Below are positions 46,797-58,115 of a stretch of DNA of 64,000 bases, piece by piece (positions within the stretch are counted from its first letter, which is position 1; every line of letters starts with the position of its first letter). The position numbers and the translations under genes were made by a program. Origin of the DNA: Podospora pseudocomata (Eukaryota > Ascomycota > Sordariomycetes > Sordariales > Podosporaceae); contig NC_085891.1 of the NCBI RefSeq assembly GCF_035222375.1, forward strand, positions 3,472,001-3,536,000, given 5' to 3'. Below the pieces are notes generated by a model. That model saw nothing but the letters and a program-made list of their open reading frames with translations. It ran no database searches and was not told the origin of the DNA.

Positions 46797-47425
46797 GTTT
46801 GCGAAATCGGCTGTTTATTCTGTGTCGGCCCTCGTGTTCATCAAGTTTGACCAAACCATCCATTCGACATGGGACTTTCCTAGGTTTATGTACCCCCGCG
46901 GAAGCCGTCTAAGAATTACCAGCGCTGTGAATGAATTGGTCAATAATGCAAACAACAGCGCCAAATCCCCAAGGCGGAGTCCGGATGTTGGTGGGGATGT
47001 GCGGACGGGAAGTGGACTCAGCACCGTCGGCCGGCGGGCTCGTGCCTCCTTGTTCTTCAAAAGGCTGGAAAGGAAACCCTTACCGACCAGTACCCCCAGT
47101 CAAAGACTGGTATGATAGTTTCACGGATGGACCATTTCCCCTCTGATTAGCCGATGAACCGACTTTCCGGAACGAATCGTTGGCCAACGTCAAGCCAACT
47201 GTCAAGTCTAGAACGCGAACTACTGGAAACCGGATGAAGCATGCCTCATGACCGCGCCGCCCGATATCTAGGCCCGGTCCCGAATTACCCTCGCTTGATG
47301 ACCGACATGCTGAGACCTTTTGGACAACTCCGCCCTGGCCCTGTCTCTCAGAATTCAGTCTGTGTAACAGTTTCTAGTCACAACGGTATACCAGCATTGC
47401 CATCTAACAGCCTTCAACCTAGCCT
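46797..47425. other. intergenic region
   Basis: Contains the scytalone dehydratase promoter and the 3' end of the DUF2293 gene. No other gene recognised. Confidence 0.5.
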
Positions 47426-48517
47426 TCAAGACTTCCCACTCCAGCCACTGTCATCGCTCTCATAGTCATTGTCGCTTGTGTCTTCATCGACAGAGAAAAC
47501 AGCCAAAGCTTCCTCGTCGTCGTTATCAACGATGAAGACCTTAATGGGGTCGTCTTCCAAAACATCGCCATCCTCGTCGCCATCCTCGTCCGAAGAGATT
47601 TCTATAACCTCGACTCCATCGTTTGCTTCCGCGCTGGACTTTTCCAAGGACTGTCTCGTCATTCGCCGTGTAACGCGCACCCTGTCTGGTGAAATCGCCA
47701 TAACACCGCCCCTCGCCTTCCTTTCCAGGAACCGGGTGTATCTCCCCCTCCGCTTCTTTTGCTTCCTTCCTGGTGGCTCTGTCGCACTCTGGTCTAGTGG
47801 CGAGGCTGTTTCCGGAGCAGTGACCTGTACCCTCTTTGTCATGACTGGGCGATGTAGCCTCTTCTTCCCCGTATCTGGTGCTGCTCCAGTCGGCCTATCC
47901 CTACTCACCGTTTTTCCCCTTGCGCTATCTGCCCTCTTTCGGAAGAGGCTTCCCGTGGTAGCCCCCCACTCCTTTGCGACCTCATTGACTCTCTCCCAAA
48001 CCCTTTGCCTGGCCTCCTCCCTGTTCACGCCTTCTCTCAACAACGTTTCGTAATCTGTGTGAACATGCCTGATATGTGCTCGCACGGCCAGCATGACCTT
48101 ATCCTCCAACTCTCCTATCTTTGTGCTCCTACCTACCCTCCCGCTTCTCTTCTTGACGGCATGCTTGACGATGACCGGGATCGACTCTTTTGGTGTCTTG
48201 GGGAATAATTTGAGGATGATAGCCTCGAACTTATCCTCGATCAGCGCGTCCCGCTTCTGTACCGCCTGGGCTCGCTTGGGTGCGGTTTCGTGATAGGAGG
48301 AGAGCACTTGGCGGTAAATGCGATCTGGACAGCGAATTCCGAGGGTTCGATCGCGCTTATCAACAACGACATACAAAGGTTGTTTGGCGGCATGGGTAAG
48401 TAACCGGCAGTTTTTTGTAATGTAGATGTTGCCTTTTGGGACGTGGCGATACCCAGGTGTAACAGGGGTAAAGTGTAAAACTTTCGGCTCGTGGGCGCTA
48501 CTTGAGGAAGAAGGCAT
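47426..48517 (-). CDS. DUF2293-domain protein with C-terminal SUMO-interacting-like motifs
   Basis: Function unknown. It is an intronless 363-aa frame; the start is the ATG at 48517 (MPSSSSSAHEPKVLHF), after which the frame looks coding. An open stretch extends upstream but has no family features. The conserved DUF2293 block lies at about 80-180: ALIEDKFEAIILKLFPKTP, VIVKHAVKKRSGRVGRS and a helix ending NREEARQRVWERVNEVAKEW. The downstream part is basic (PPGRKQKKRRGRYTRF), suggesting nuclear location. The acidic C-terminus contains VEVIEISSDED and KVFIVDNDDEE, both hydrophobic-core-plus-acidic patterns of SUMO-interacting motifs. Those motifs are read by eye and untested. Confidence 0.85.
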   Translation of the reverse strand: MPSSSSSAHEPKVLHFTPVTPGYRHVPKGNIYITKNCRLLTHAAKQPLYVVVDKRDRTLGIRCPDRIYRQVLSSYHETAPKRAQAVQKRDALIEDKFEAIILKLFPKTPKESIPVIVKHAVKKRSGRVGRSTKIGELEDKVMLAVRAHIRHVHTDYETLLREGVNREEARQRVWERVNEVAKEWGATTGSLFRKRADSARGKTVSRDRPTGAAPDTGKKRLHRPVMTKRVQVTAPETASPLDQSATEPPGRKQKKRRGRYTRFLERKARGGVMAISPDRVRVTRRMTRQSLEKSSAEANDGVEVIEISSDEDGDEDGDVLEDDPIKVFIVDNDDEEALAVFSVDEDTSDNDYESDDSGWSGKS

Positions 48518-51254
48518 CGTGGCTTGCGTCAAGACACTGAGAAAGCTAGGAAAATGAACAGACAAATTCCCATATGGGCCCGTTGATGGCAGCCGAATCC
48601 GAGTCCCGGGGCTTGCTGGCAGGCGAAAACGGGGCGGTTTCTTCCCAAAATGCAATGTGCAAAAGGCAGCAACCAACTTATGATGAGTGAAAGGAGGTGA
48701 CCTGTGAAGTTTATTATAGCAGGCCAGAAAGGCATTGACACATAGATATCCTTGAAATGAAAAAAGGGAAACCCAGTTATAGGGCTGCAGTCGCTCTTTG
48801 TTGATGTTGGACGCCGTTCTCTCATTGGCTTTATTGAGTTGCAGTCTGCTCCACGCCAAGGACGCACAGACCATTGCATCCAAATCTGTTTCCAGTTGGC
48901 AGCGTGGCAGCCAGCAACAACCTTTCATGCTCTCTTGCAACCTCAAAACAGAGACTTAAGAAAAGAATAGGGGTCCCACGATTTGCCTGAACAAATTCCT
49001 GGCCACGGGACTCAACCCAACATTTAGAAGCTCCACTCCCCTTGTTTCCCAACGCTATGCCACAGGCTGAGACGTTGGAATGATCAATTCACAAGCACTG
49101 GCGATGACCCCACCGTAATGAAGAACAAGACTTTCAGGCACATAACGTATGCCTGTGACAGGATGAAGTTTGAGGAAGAACAAGAGTGGAAGAGGCGAGA
49201 GATTGGCCGGAAAAATGGGTTTCAATCATATAACCTGCGCACCTGCCCTGCCTCTCTTATTAACCATGATATTTCTCTCCAGTATGCTGGACTGCACGTG
49301 CCCCACAAACTGTTGTTGGTGGTGAGGCTGAAATTAAGCTTTTATAAAGGTGAGGGTCACAGCGGCTCTTCCCGCATTCTTGAGTTGCACCAAAAATATT
49401 GTGGTGCGACCGTCTCAACCATCAGCAGCAGCCATGATTAACCATAAAAATGCGGTGGTTGATTCCAATGACAGAGATAGCCACAAGATTTGAATAGTAC
49501 CTATTAAGTATATCGCGGTGCTGAATTGTTTGGTACTTCGTACCCGTAGTGGGGCATGAAGCCGAACTCCTATCCTTGTCCCTTGTTGAATGCCAAGACA
49601 TCCCCCTGTCTTTGCTTCAAGCCACCATCACACAGACCTCCGTGAAGTCGAAGACAGCACATGGCATAGATGGCCAACTTAGAATAGAAGTTGTTTGAGA
49701 TCATGTTAAGTTTAAACTGGATTTACTTAAAATTACAGAGACTTTCCCCTTCATCCTATCTGTTTCACCACATCCAAGCGGAAGCAGAACGCTCCTTCTG
49801 CGGAGTACTCGCTAGTCGGAATGCCCAGCTCCATCCCAGTGCCATCAAAAAAGAACGCATCGCTTACAGAACCGGCATATCAAACCAGAGTTATTCCGTT
49901 GCGTTACAAATCTACAGTTCCGGATCATCACCTCGGGTTATAGACAGAATTTCTCGAATTTAACTTAGATCAAGAACATTGCCTCTTTTGTTTTCTACGC
50001 ACGGCTAACTCGACTTCTTTGCAGGATTGTATCGTCAGCTTCTATCAAACCCATCTTCTTCCAGCCCAGACTTCAACCCCACAGCAACGCAAGAACTCTA
50101 TCTCACAATATCTAGGATAGTACGTTGGCTTTAGGTTGAATAGAAGCACCTTCGTTCGGACCGTTACAAATTGACCGAGATTGCGCTCGTCTCATTTTAC
50201 CCGCCTAAGAGCGTCGCCAGCTCGTCAGCTTTCATTTCCCACTCATTGGTTATGTATATCACACGATTATATGAAATAGCCGGTTTTCATCGGTGGAGCA
50301 CAAGACATAAGATGGTTGCCATCTCACTTTTCTTCCCAGGGCAGTCGCTCTACATCTTTGGCCACGTGCGTGGGAGCGTCCAGATATTGCCATCAATTTG
50401 GATCTGCTCCTCAGCTCTGTAACCTCGATTACCGTCAGGAACAGCCGTTGGGCGGGTGGTTTATTCGGGCTGCACCTTCAGGCGCGGAGCCGCTTTAGGC
50501 TATAATCCGTCAGATTCCTGCCCCGGGCCAATATCTGTCATCGCGCAATCTTCTGAAACTAGAATCGAGGCCTTGGTGGTTCTTTCGAGTGCGATAACGG
50601 ATTGGTGGTCCTCTTAATTCCCCCATTAACCCGACTCGAGACCGGGGTATCATCGCCAAGTACGATGAACCCGCAAACCGCACCAACCACCAGCCTCCCA
50701 AGCCTTGCTGCGGTTGCATTTGGAGGTCTTCGGTATATTGTTATCCCATCACACACAATCTGGTACCCGGCTCTTGGCGGGCTCTTGCTGGGTCTGGGGA
50801 AAAGGAGTGACTGGTCAGACCCAGCATAAGTACATATACATCGAAGTTGTGCTTTAGGCTAACTGTGCCGCCACAGCTAACATCACACCCGGTACTCTCG
50901 GTGGTTTTGCGCCGATCTCTTATCCGCATTCCGGGAGTTTGGGCAATCCTCCCGTCGTCTCCATCCTGCAGGCTGCTAGTGGCAATCCCGGGACCATGAT
51001 GCCGAGTCTCCATGTCCACGAGCCCGCCAACGTGGTGGGTCGGAATAGAACTCGGCTCCTTTGCTACTCGGTTCCCTGAAAGGACACTCTACGGTAGCGG
51101 AATTCTATGATCGCATCATGCCCCTTGCATGTGCGGGGTTTATAGATGTATATCAAGGGCTGGTGCCATACGTTGGCCCTCGTTCAAGCTTGATATCTGT
51201 TCGAATCGAAGAAAAGCTTTTCATCAGAGCAGGCGGCGCAGTCCGAAGCTGAAA
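48518..51254. other. long intergenic region
   Basis: About 2.7 kb with no supported gene. ORFs on both strands are short and lack recognisable motifs. No tRNA or 5S rRNA pattern was noticed by eye. Confidence 0.45.
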
Positions 51255-52888
51255 ATGCATCTCTCGTTTGCTACATCGATCACCTTGGTGAGTTTGGCTG
51301 CTGCCAACCCCCTATCGAACCGCTTGGCCAAGCGAGCAGCTATCGATGATTGTCTGCGAACTGCCAATGTGCCTGTTGACGCACCCAACTCGAACGACTG
51401 GAGGGCCGATTCCAACCCCTTCAACCAAAGACTCAAATATACACCAGTTGCCATCGCAGTCCCGACCACGGTTGCGCAGGTGCAGGCTGCTGTTTCATGT
51501 GCTGCCAAGGTTAAGGTCAAGGTCAACCCCAAGTCTGGTGGACATAGCTATGCATCCTTTGGGCTTGGTGGTGAAGATGGCCACTTCGTGGTGCAGCTGG
51601 ATCGTATGAACGCTGTCACGTATGACTCGGCAACGGAGATCGCAACCGTCCAAGCCGGTGCTCGTCTTGGCCGCGTCGCGACAGCTCTCTATAACAACGG
51701 CAAAAGAGCGTTCAGTCACGGAACATGTCCAGGGTATGTTGCCAATACATCCGCCTTCTGGCATGGTTGGAGTCAGTCACTCTCCTTTCTATTTGACTAC
51801 TAACCGTTTTCGTTAACTTTAGTGTTGGGGTTGCTGGGCACTCTCTGCATGGAGGTTTTGGATTCAGCTCTCACACCTACGGCTTGGCCGTCGACGCCAT
51901 TGTTGGAGCAACCGTGGTGCTCGCGGACTCCAGCGTGGTCGAAACATCCCAAACTGAAAATCCTCACATCTTCTGGGCGCTGCGTGGTGCGGGGTCCAGT
52001 TTTGGAATCGTGACGAGTCTCAGGTTCAAAACATTTGCCGCCCCTTCGCAGGTGACGGTTTTTGCCATCAACCTGCCATGGACTAATGCGAGTGCTATTG
52101 TACAAGGCTGGTCCACCATTCAAGACTGGCTCAAGGCCGAGATGCCCAAGGAGATGAACGGTCGTATCCTTGGAAACCGCATGCAGACACAGATCCAGGG
52201 CCTTTACCACGGTAGCCAGGCTCAACTCCGGACGGCGATTCAACCCCTTCTCACCAAGCTCAATGCACAGATCTCTCAGCAACAGCAGTATGATTGGATG
52301 GGTGCATTCTCCTACTACACCTATGGTCAGCAGGTGGATGTTTCGCGTCCTTACAACTTGGTGCGTTCGAAGAACTCCAACCCGTGACCACAAGACTAAC
52401 CGTCATCTCAGGTCGAGACATTCTACAGCAAGAGTCTAGTCACGCCCGCCTTACCCAGTAATGTACTGCAAAACGTTGCCAACTACTGGATCCAAAAAGC
52501 CATGTCCAACAATCGTAACTGGTTCATCATCATCGATCTATATGGCGGTGCCAACTCGGCCATCACAAAGGTGGCCAGCAATGCAACGGCCTATGCGTTT
52601 CGCGACCCCAACAATCACCTCTTTCTTTACGAGTTTTACGACCGTGTAAACTTCGGCTCCTACCCATCAAATGGGTTTGAATTCCTAGACGGCTGGGTTA
52701 AGAGTTTCACCGATGGGCTCACCACAGACCAATGGGGAATGTACATGAACTACGCCGACCCGACTATGAATCGAACCATGGCGCAGGATGTCTACTACAG
52801 AAAGAACCTGCCGAAGCTGAGAGCGCTTAAGACAGAGCTTGATCCCACCGAGCTCTTTTACTACCCACAGGCTATTCAGCCCGTTTGA
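51255..52888 (+). CDS. secreted FAD-linked oligosaccharide oxidase (BBE-like, AA7; glucooligosaccharide oxidase type)
   Basis: Predicted extracellular oxidase that converts the reducing end of an oligosaccharide to a lactone while making H2O2. Exons are 51255-51733, 51823-52360 and 52412-52888, giving 497 aa; the introns are 89 and 51 bp. MHLSFATSITLVSLAAANP is a signal peptide, followed by a likely KR propeptide site. The FAD_binding_4 domain has the covalent-flavin His in SGGHSYASFG. The covalent Cys lies in SHGTCPGVGVAGHSLHGGFG, completed by the first splice. This bicovalent His/Cys pair marks glucooligosaccharide- and chitooligosaccharide-oxidase relatives. The C-terminal BBE motif is MNYADP, with a final YYRKNLPKLRALK block. 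Substrate is inferred at family level. It is convergent with the nucleoside hydrolase (160 bp). Confidence 0.93.
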
Positions 52889-53048
52889 TTGTGGATAATC
52901 AGGGCTTGTGGCATAATGAAACGAGGGTCTTCGATCTGCAGGGGGTATTTAGATATTTGTACAAGAAAGCTGAACAGGAATCATACCAGAGAAAGCTGGC
53001 ACCAAGCGAAAGAAGCAGAGTATCAACCCTTGTTTTATCCGGAATAGG

Positions 53049-54345
53049 TCAAAGCTCCTGTCGAGTGAGTACTTGGTCTCTCTGTGTAGACCATGCTGCC
53101 TGAAGCAGTCTCCTGTCCACTTCAGCACCGGCCTCGTGTTCAGACACCTTGAGTTTCAAAAAGCGCTGACCAGTGACCCCCTTGTCATAAACCCACTTGT
53201 TTGATCCATTTTGTTCAACGTGATTGTATCCATACTCTACTCCGAATTCAAAGAGATCACCCAACCCCTCCATTGCATACAGCACCGTCAGAGGATCGAA
53301 GGACGGACGGGCTGTGGTGTACCCGTAATAGACATACGCAGCCTTGACCGGGTCATCCCGCGGGCCTTCGTTGATCAGACGAAGGCCAGACGTTACATTT
53401 CGCCCTATCTCGAACCCGGAAAAGGTGATTGGGCTGCCCTTCCAAGTATTGACAACATGAGCGGTGATAGATGGATTGCTCTGGCAATGTTCGTTAGCAT
53501 GCTTGCCTCTGCTTGCCTCAGGCTACCCGCACAGGCAGGGGTAGGAGACAGATGAAAAGACCATGTGGCTTTGGTAACTCACGCCCCAGAAGTTGTATTC
53601 GTAGCCGGAGGGATATTCACCACCCATGATTACCAGTTCCGAGACTTTGGCGGCGATAAGATCGGGACCTGAAAGCGGTGAATAGATATCTGACGAGGAA
53701 TTAAGAAGCCCAGACAACTGTGTTCAATAGCACGATGATAGTTAGCGTCTGAACAAGGAAGCATGGCAGAAGCTAGAAGTAGACCAGTAGGGTAGGCAAA
53801 TATATCAAACATTATCGAAGAATCCAATGGAAGTGATAGTGACGCTTTGATCAGGGGCTTCGGAGAGGATTTTTCGATACAGCGCGACTGGATCCCAGGC
53901 ATCCTCGGCATGGCCCCAGGGCAACGAACCTCCAGACCAGTGATAAGCCACTTTGCTTGTGTATTCGCCTAATTCGAAAAACCAAGAGTCGAAGAACGTG
54001 ACATTGGTCAGTGGACGCCGGATCCCGATGGGAGTATTACTGCCATAATGGGCCAGAATGGCAGATGCTGCCAGGGCCGAGTAGGTGGAGGGGAAATTGA
54101 TATTGACGGCGAGAAGGTCGGCGGAAGATGATGTGGCTGCGAGCAGCAGGGCTCCGGCGTCGCTGAAGGCGGGCATTGCGCAATGAGTCAGGAGAGAATA
54201 AGGCACAATTCTGAGGCAGATCGACTCACTCAACATCGCTGAATAGATCAGTGTCTATGATGAGGCGTTTTGCTGTCGTCGGAGAGGCGGCGTGTGCTTG
54301 TATTATGCAGGCGAAAGCCAGGTGAAAAACAAGGCGATGAATCAT
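53049..54345 (-). CDS. secreted inosine-uridine-preferring nucleoside hydrolase family protein
   Basis: Hydrolyses the N-glycosidic bond of nucleosides to give ribose and a base; its signal peptide suggests extracellular scavenging. Exons on the minus strand are 54345-54230, 54162-53811, 53717-53583 and 53480-53049, giving 344 aa; the introns are 67, 93 and 102 bp. MIHRLVFHLAFACIIQAHA is the signal sequence. The metal-binding Asp cluster is IIDTDLFSDVDDAGA, a variant of DTDxGxDDA completed by the first splice. Later family features are the NINFPSTYSALA region, ITSIGFFDN, ELVIMGGEYPSGYEYNFWG and TFSGFEIGRNV. Length is normal. The Gly-to-Phe change in the DTDxGxDD motif occurs in many fungal secreted members by recollection; activity is unproven. 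Confidence 0.9.
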
Positions 54346-55113
54346 AATGTTCGATGTTGTTGTATGATGTCGCGAGGTTGTTGGCAAATGATGTTTAAGA
54401 GTGACATCAAGGTCTTGGCTTATAATGTTGGTGTAGGGTGTTACTCATGGCCAATGGCATAGTGGGTACCCTTCCGCCTACCATATTCTGTCACGGACAC
54501 ACGAGGCTTGCACAGTACACTCAAGGTGGCACGAAAGCAGTCGGCGGAAAACATACCGGCTGGCACCCTGGATACAGGTATATATATATATATACATACA
54601 AACTTGGGTTCGGCGCAGTGCAGAGGTGGCTGCCCAAAACGAGATCCCTTCCAGTGACATTGAACCCCTGAAACACCCTTTTCCTTTGTCACGTAACGCA
54701 TTGGTTGATTGTACTTGACTTATCCTTGTAGCGTCGTGCTCCAAGAGAACGCCAGTCAACAATGCTTGCCCAAGAAAGTTAACTAAGGCAATCCGAAGCC
54801 AGTGATACATAATGGGCTATAGCTTACGGTTCCCAATGGCACCTATGACATACAGAGTTGCCCCCTCACTTCTCATATATCAGAGAGCCCTAATGACTCC
54901 AAAGAGAGGGAGTAGATCGTAATCGGAGGCCATGAACAACTCTGCTGCGTCAAATGAACCTTATGGAGTTGGCAGCGCCAACTGCACCAGAGGCTTTGCA
55001 ACGAACCCCCTTCCCGCCGCCCCCAAACGCCATCTATGCTATTCTATGGTCTATACAATTCGATTCCCACTTTCCAGCCACCCGTATCTACCGCCCTGTT
55101 CTCGAACTTTGGC
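54346..55113. other. intergenic region
   Basis: Lies between the nucleoside hydrolase start and FAD synthase stop; includes a short TA microsatellite and no recognised gene. Confidence 0.5.
54579..54594. repeat. (TA)n microsatellite
   Basis: Eight TA dinucleotides in a row, followed by CATACA. Confidence 0.9.
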
Positions 55114-56241
55114 TTATGAGTCTCGGCCAAGGCGCTCCTCGTCATCGTCCCGAAGTTCATACGCTGGCCGGAATTTAGATGCGCCTTCGCCTACAGCCAA
55201 GGCGGGATTCGGACGGGTATCAGTGACGCCGCCAAGGGACGTGAAGCCACGGTTATAAAGATCGCAAAATGGGATATTAAGATGCCGGATAAACTTAATT
55301 AATGGTTATTAGCGCCACTTGTCTAATGTGCAGGTAATGACGTGCTGAACTTACTGCCCAGATTTCAACATAATGCCAGTCGATCACAGGATGAATGCGC
55401 ATAAACTGCGGCCAGCCCGCATCAGTGGGGTTAAAGTGCGAGAGAAACTCCCCATGGGGGTCGGTCCGTCTTGTCCCGAGAAATATGGCTCTGATCGCGG
55501 GACGGTCCAGCAGATATGCCTCGAGCGCGGGCCGCATTGGTAGCGCATACCGTTTCAGGTCGAGATTGTACTCCTGCGCCGTTCTCTCCACAAACTCCTC
55601 GACCTCGGTAAACGGATGACGAGAAACAATGTATATCGACTGGAGGGACTTGTTTATGTGGAAGCTGTGAGCCGATTCAACGGGTTCCGACGTCGGCGGT
55701 TGTGATGGCGGAGTCGGAATCTCGGACGGGGCTGCGACAACACTCCCAGAGGAAGTCGGCGGGCTGATGCAAGTTGGCAAGCAAGCCAAGATTAAAATCA
55801 GAAGCACGAGACAGTCCTTTCCGCCGTTGTACGAGAGAGAGAGGTGATCGAGCCTACACGGTTACATCCAAAGACAGGTCAGCGTCATGTCGCAAAGGCA
55901 GCACATCACAAACAGCACGGCCCCCGCCTCACCCCGGGCAAGAAATGACGCAGCACCTACCCATATCGGCGCAGCGCCTCCTCGATCACGCCAATGGACA
56001 CCCGAATCTGGCTCTGCACATTGCGCAAGACATTGTCGTTGGTGATGTCCTCGGTAAGGAAGGCATCGATCTTGCCCCGCAGCTCGTAGCAGATATCTGG
56101 CAGGGTGCGCTGTGGCGGTTGCGCGACGGGCGCGGGTTCTCCTTGCTTCGCAACTCCGTTGGTTTTCGGGATGGCCTGGGAAGCGACGGCGTTGTCGTGT
56201 ATCATGGCGGTGGTGTTGTTGCTGGCGAATGAGCAAGACAT
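55114..56241 (-). CDS. fad1: FAD synthase (FMN adenylyltransferase, Fad1; PAPS-reductase-like fold)
   Basis: Makes FAD from FMN and ATP. Exons on the minus strand are 56241-55961, 55853-55355 and 55293-55114, giving 319 aa; the introns are 107 and 61 bp. The first splice creates RRYGLDHLSLSYNGGKDC, containing the SYNGGKDCLVLL P-loop of the ATP-pyrophosphatase/PAPS-reductase fold. Substrate-site motifs follow: GTRRTDPHGE, MRIHPVIDWHYVEIW and, after the second splice, FIRHLNIPFCDLYNRGFTSL with TDTRPNPAL. The C-terminus KFRPAYELRDDDEERLGRD is standard for ascomycete Fad1. A Pro/Ser-rich insert after LACLPTCI is unusual in length but common in filamentous fungi. Confidence 0.95.
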
Positions 56242-56609
56242 GGCTGGTAAAGTGAAAGTTGGCCCCTGCCAACCTCTGTCAGATGCCAGACCCGACTTCG
56301 ATGGCCGCCCCCCAACCCAGACATCATGGCAATCTAGGGTAGGTTGGTGGACAGGGGTAAGCGCGGGGCGGCAGACCGAAGTTGGCCCGACCGCCCGTTC
56401 TCCGTCAGCCGCCCTAACCGTAATTACACGCGCTGTTACGGATTGCTCATTTGGCTGCCGATGCACTAACAGAGGCTGCCGCGGCACCGCAGCAAGGTCA
56501 GGGGCTACTAACAAAAACATATCCACCCACTCGGACTGGTCAAGCTCCAGCGAAGAGTTCCACATGAGATGGCTCCAAAACGTCGAGCTGGACACGCCTT
56601 CATGCCACC
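56242..56609. promoter_or_regulatory. divergent upstream region of FAD1 and the F-box pseudogene
   Basis: 368 bp between start codons; no further feature recognised. Confidence 0.45.
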
Positions 56610-58115
56610 ATGACCACGACGGCAAAGGACAAACGCATTGCCAGCAGACTCGAGTGCCTCCCCTCGGAACTCATCAAGCCTATCCTGGCCAACCTAACAT
56701 TCCGAGATATCATTGCACTGTCGATATGTGCCGAAGACAACTGCCAACTGGCCAACGCTCTCGTCATCAGCCCATCATGGAAGGACATCTGACCTGTGTA
56801 TGTGGCTCGGAAATCCGAGTTTCAGACAATCATGTCTCTAATAGTACCTTGGGCGGCGGGAGCTGGTTAGCTTGATTTCCATTTCTCTCTGCTGTTATTG
56901 TTCCACTGTTGCTGATGGAAAATAGGCATGATCCTACAGATGGCGAGCTAGATCTGACTCCGGATATGTTTCGTCGACGAATGGCACGCGGAAAAGAACT
57001 CTATGGAAACGGTTATGACTTCTTTCAACATACACTACCATCGTGTTTGAGAAGTTTCTGGAAATCACGGCCAGGGTCGGTCTTGTGACATTGTCATTCT
57101 TGTGCCAGGAACTTTCACTGGAAGAAATAGCGGCGATAGTACCTTGGCTTACCAGTGAACCATTCCCGGATGCCGATGAACTGCGCCGCGAGCTCTACAG
57201 AGAGATGAAAATGCTGAGATGCGCCTGTAGAGTGGACCCTGGGTCATATTCAACACCACTCGCAACTAAGGGCCAGCAACGTGTTTTTACACGGCCCGGG
57301 TGCCATCATAAGCATACCAACCGACCGATACCGGGAAGATCGCTCCCATAAATAAAGGCCTTCATGGATGGATATTCGGCTGCACAAACACGGCTCAACG
57401 CAGTTAAGGTCCAGCAACTCGTGTCATTGGCCGCTCAATACTCTCGCCACTACACCCGACTCAGGATGTCATTGGCACCGCAATCTCCACGCCAGAACAT
57501 TAGCCACATTCCACAGCAGCTGCGAGTGGTTGCCGAGTTCATACCTAGGATTCTAGATCTTGATCGTCGCCGTGAGCCAAAAACATCCAAACATGGCCAC
57601 TGTCGGTTTCGTTACCCGCATGCTTGTCTCATACCCTATGACTGGTGTCTCCGCCTCTGGACCAGGGTTGTAGAAGCCTACCCTTCCTTGCTGGACATCA
57701 CAGAGAAACCAAGCCCCATCGTTCTTACAATCCAACCTCCACCCGTCCACATCTCTCAGTCTTCAGATTGCTTTGCAAGGGCTCGACAGGTGCTACAAAA
57801 GCCTACAGTGATGAACAGTAGACCGTTCACGATGGGAGTCCCAGTCTCACGAACCGAACTAAACGATGATGCGTTTGTTCATTTCGCAAGGTCTTGTGGC
57901 CTCTCCGAAGGAGATAAGCTGACTGTTTCACAGGTGTTCCAGTATTTTCGGTGCACGAAAAGCCGCTTGATTTACATCTTTGTGGGAATGCCCGCTCCAT
58001 GATCGATAGCCGGGAAATTGAGTGGCTGGATGCGTTCCTTCAAGCAGTTGAGTGGATGGAAAATACGTTCCCGGAGCTTGTTGTGGAGATCATGCGGGAC
58101 GAGGCTGAGGCATGA
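56610..58115 (+). pseudogene. decayed F-box-like gene
   Basis: The ATG at 56610 begins a typical F-box start (RLECLPSELIKPILANLTFRD, ICAEDNCQLANAL, SPSWKDI). The frame then hits TGA at 56790 where the same frame continues as coding-like sequence (PVYVARKSEFQTIMSLIVPW), so a Trp codon probably became a stop. A GTTAGC...AG intron (56866-56930 or so) leaves the next block, DPTDGELDLTPDMFRRRMA, out of phase. A further frame change near 57030-57043 separates NGYDFFQHTLP from VFEKFLEITARVGLV. A TAA at 57349 interrupts again before the long segment 57364-57950. The last intron (57951-58009) still splices in frame to the end EIMRDEAEA. The lesions are read by eye; sequencing errors are an alternative. 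Confidence 0.6.

Noticed and set aside
48518-48946. Upstream extension of the DUF2293 frame
   Set aside because: The frame is open but the residues show no family similarity, and the ATG at 48517 gives a normal start.
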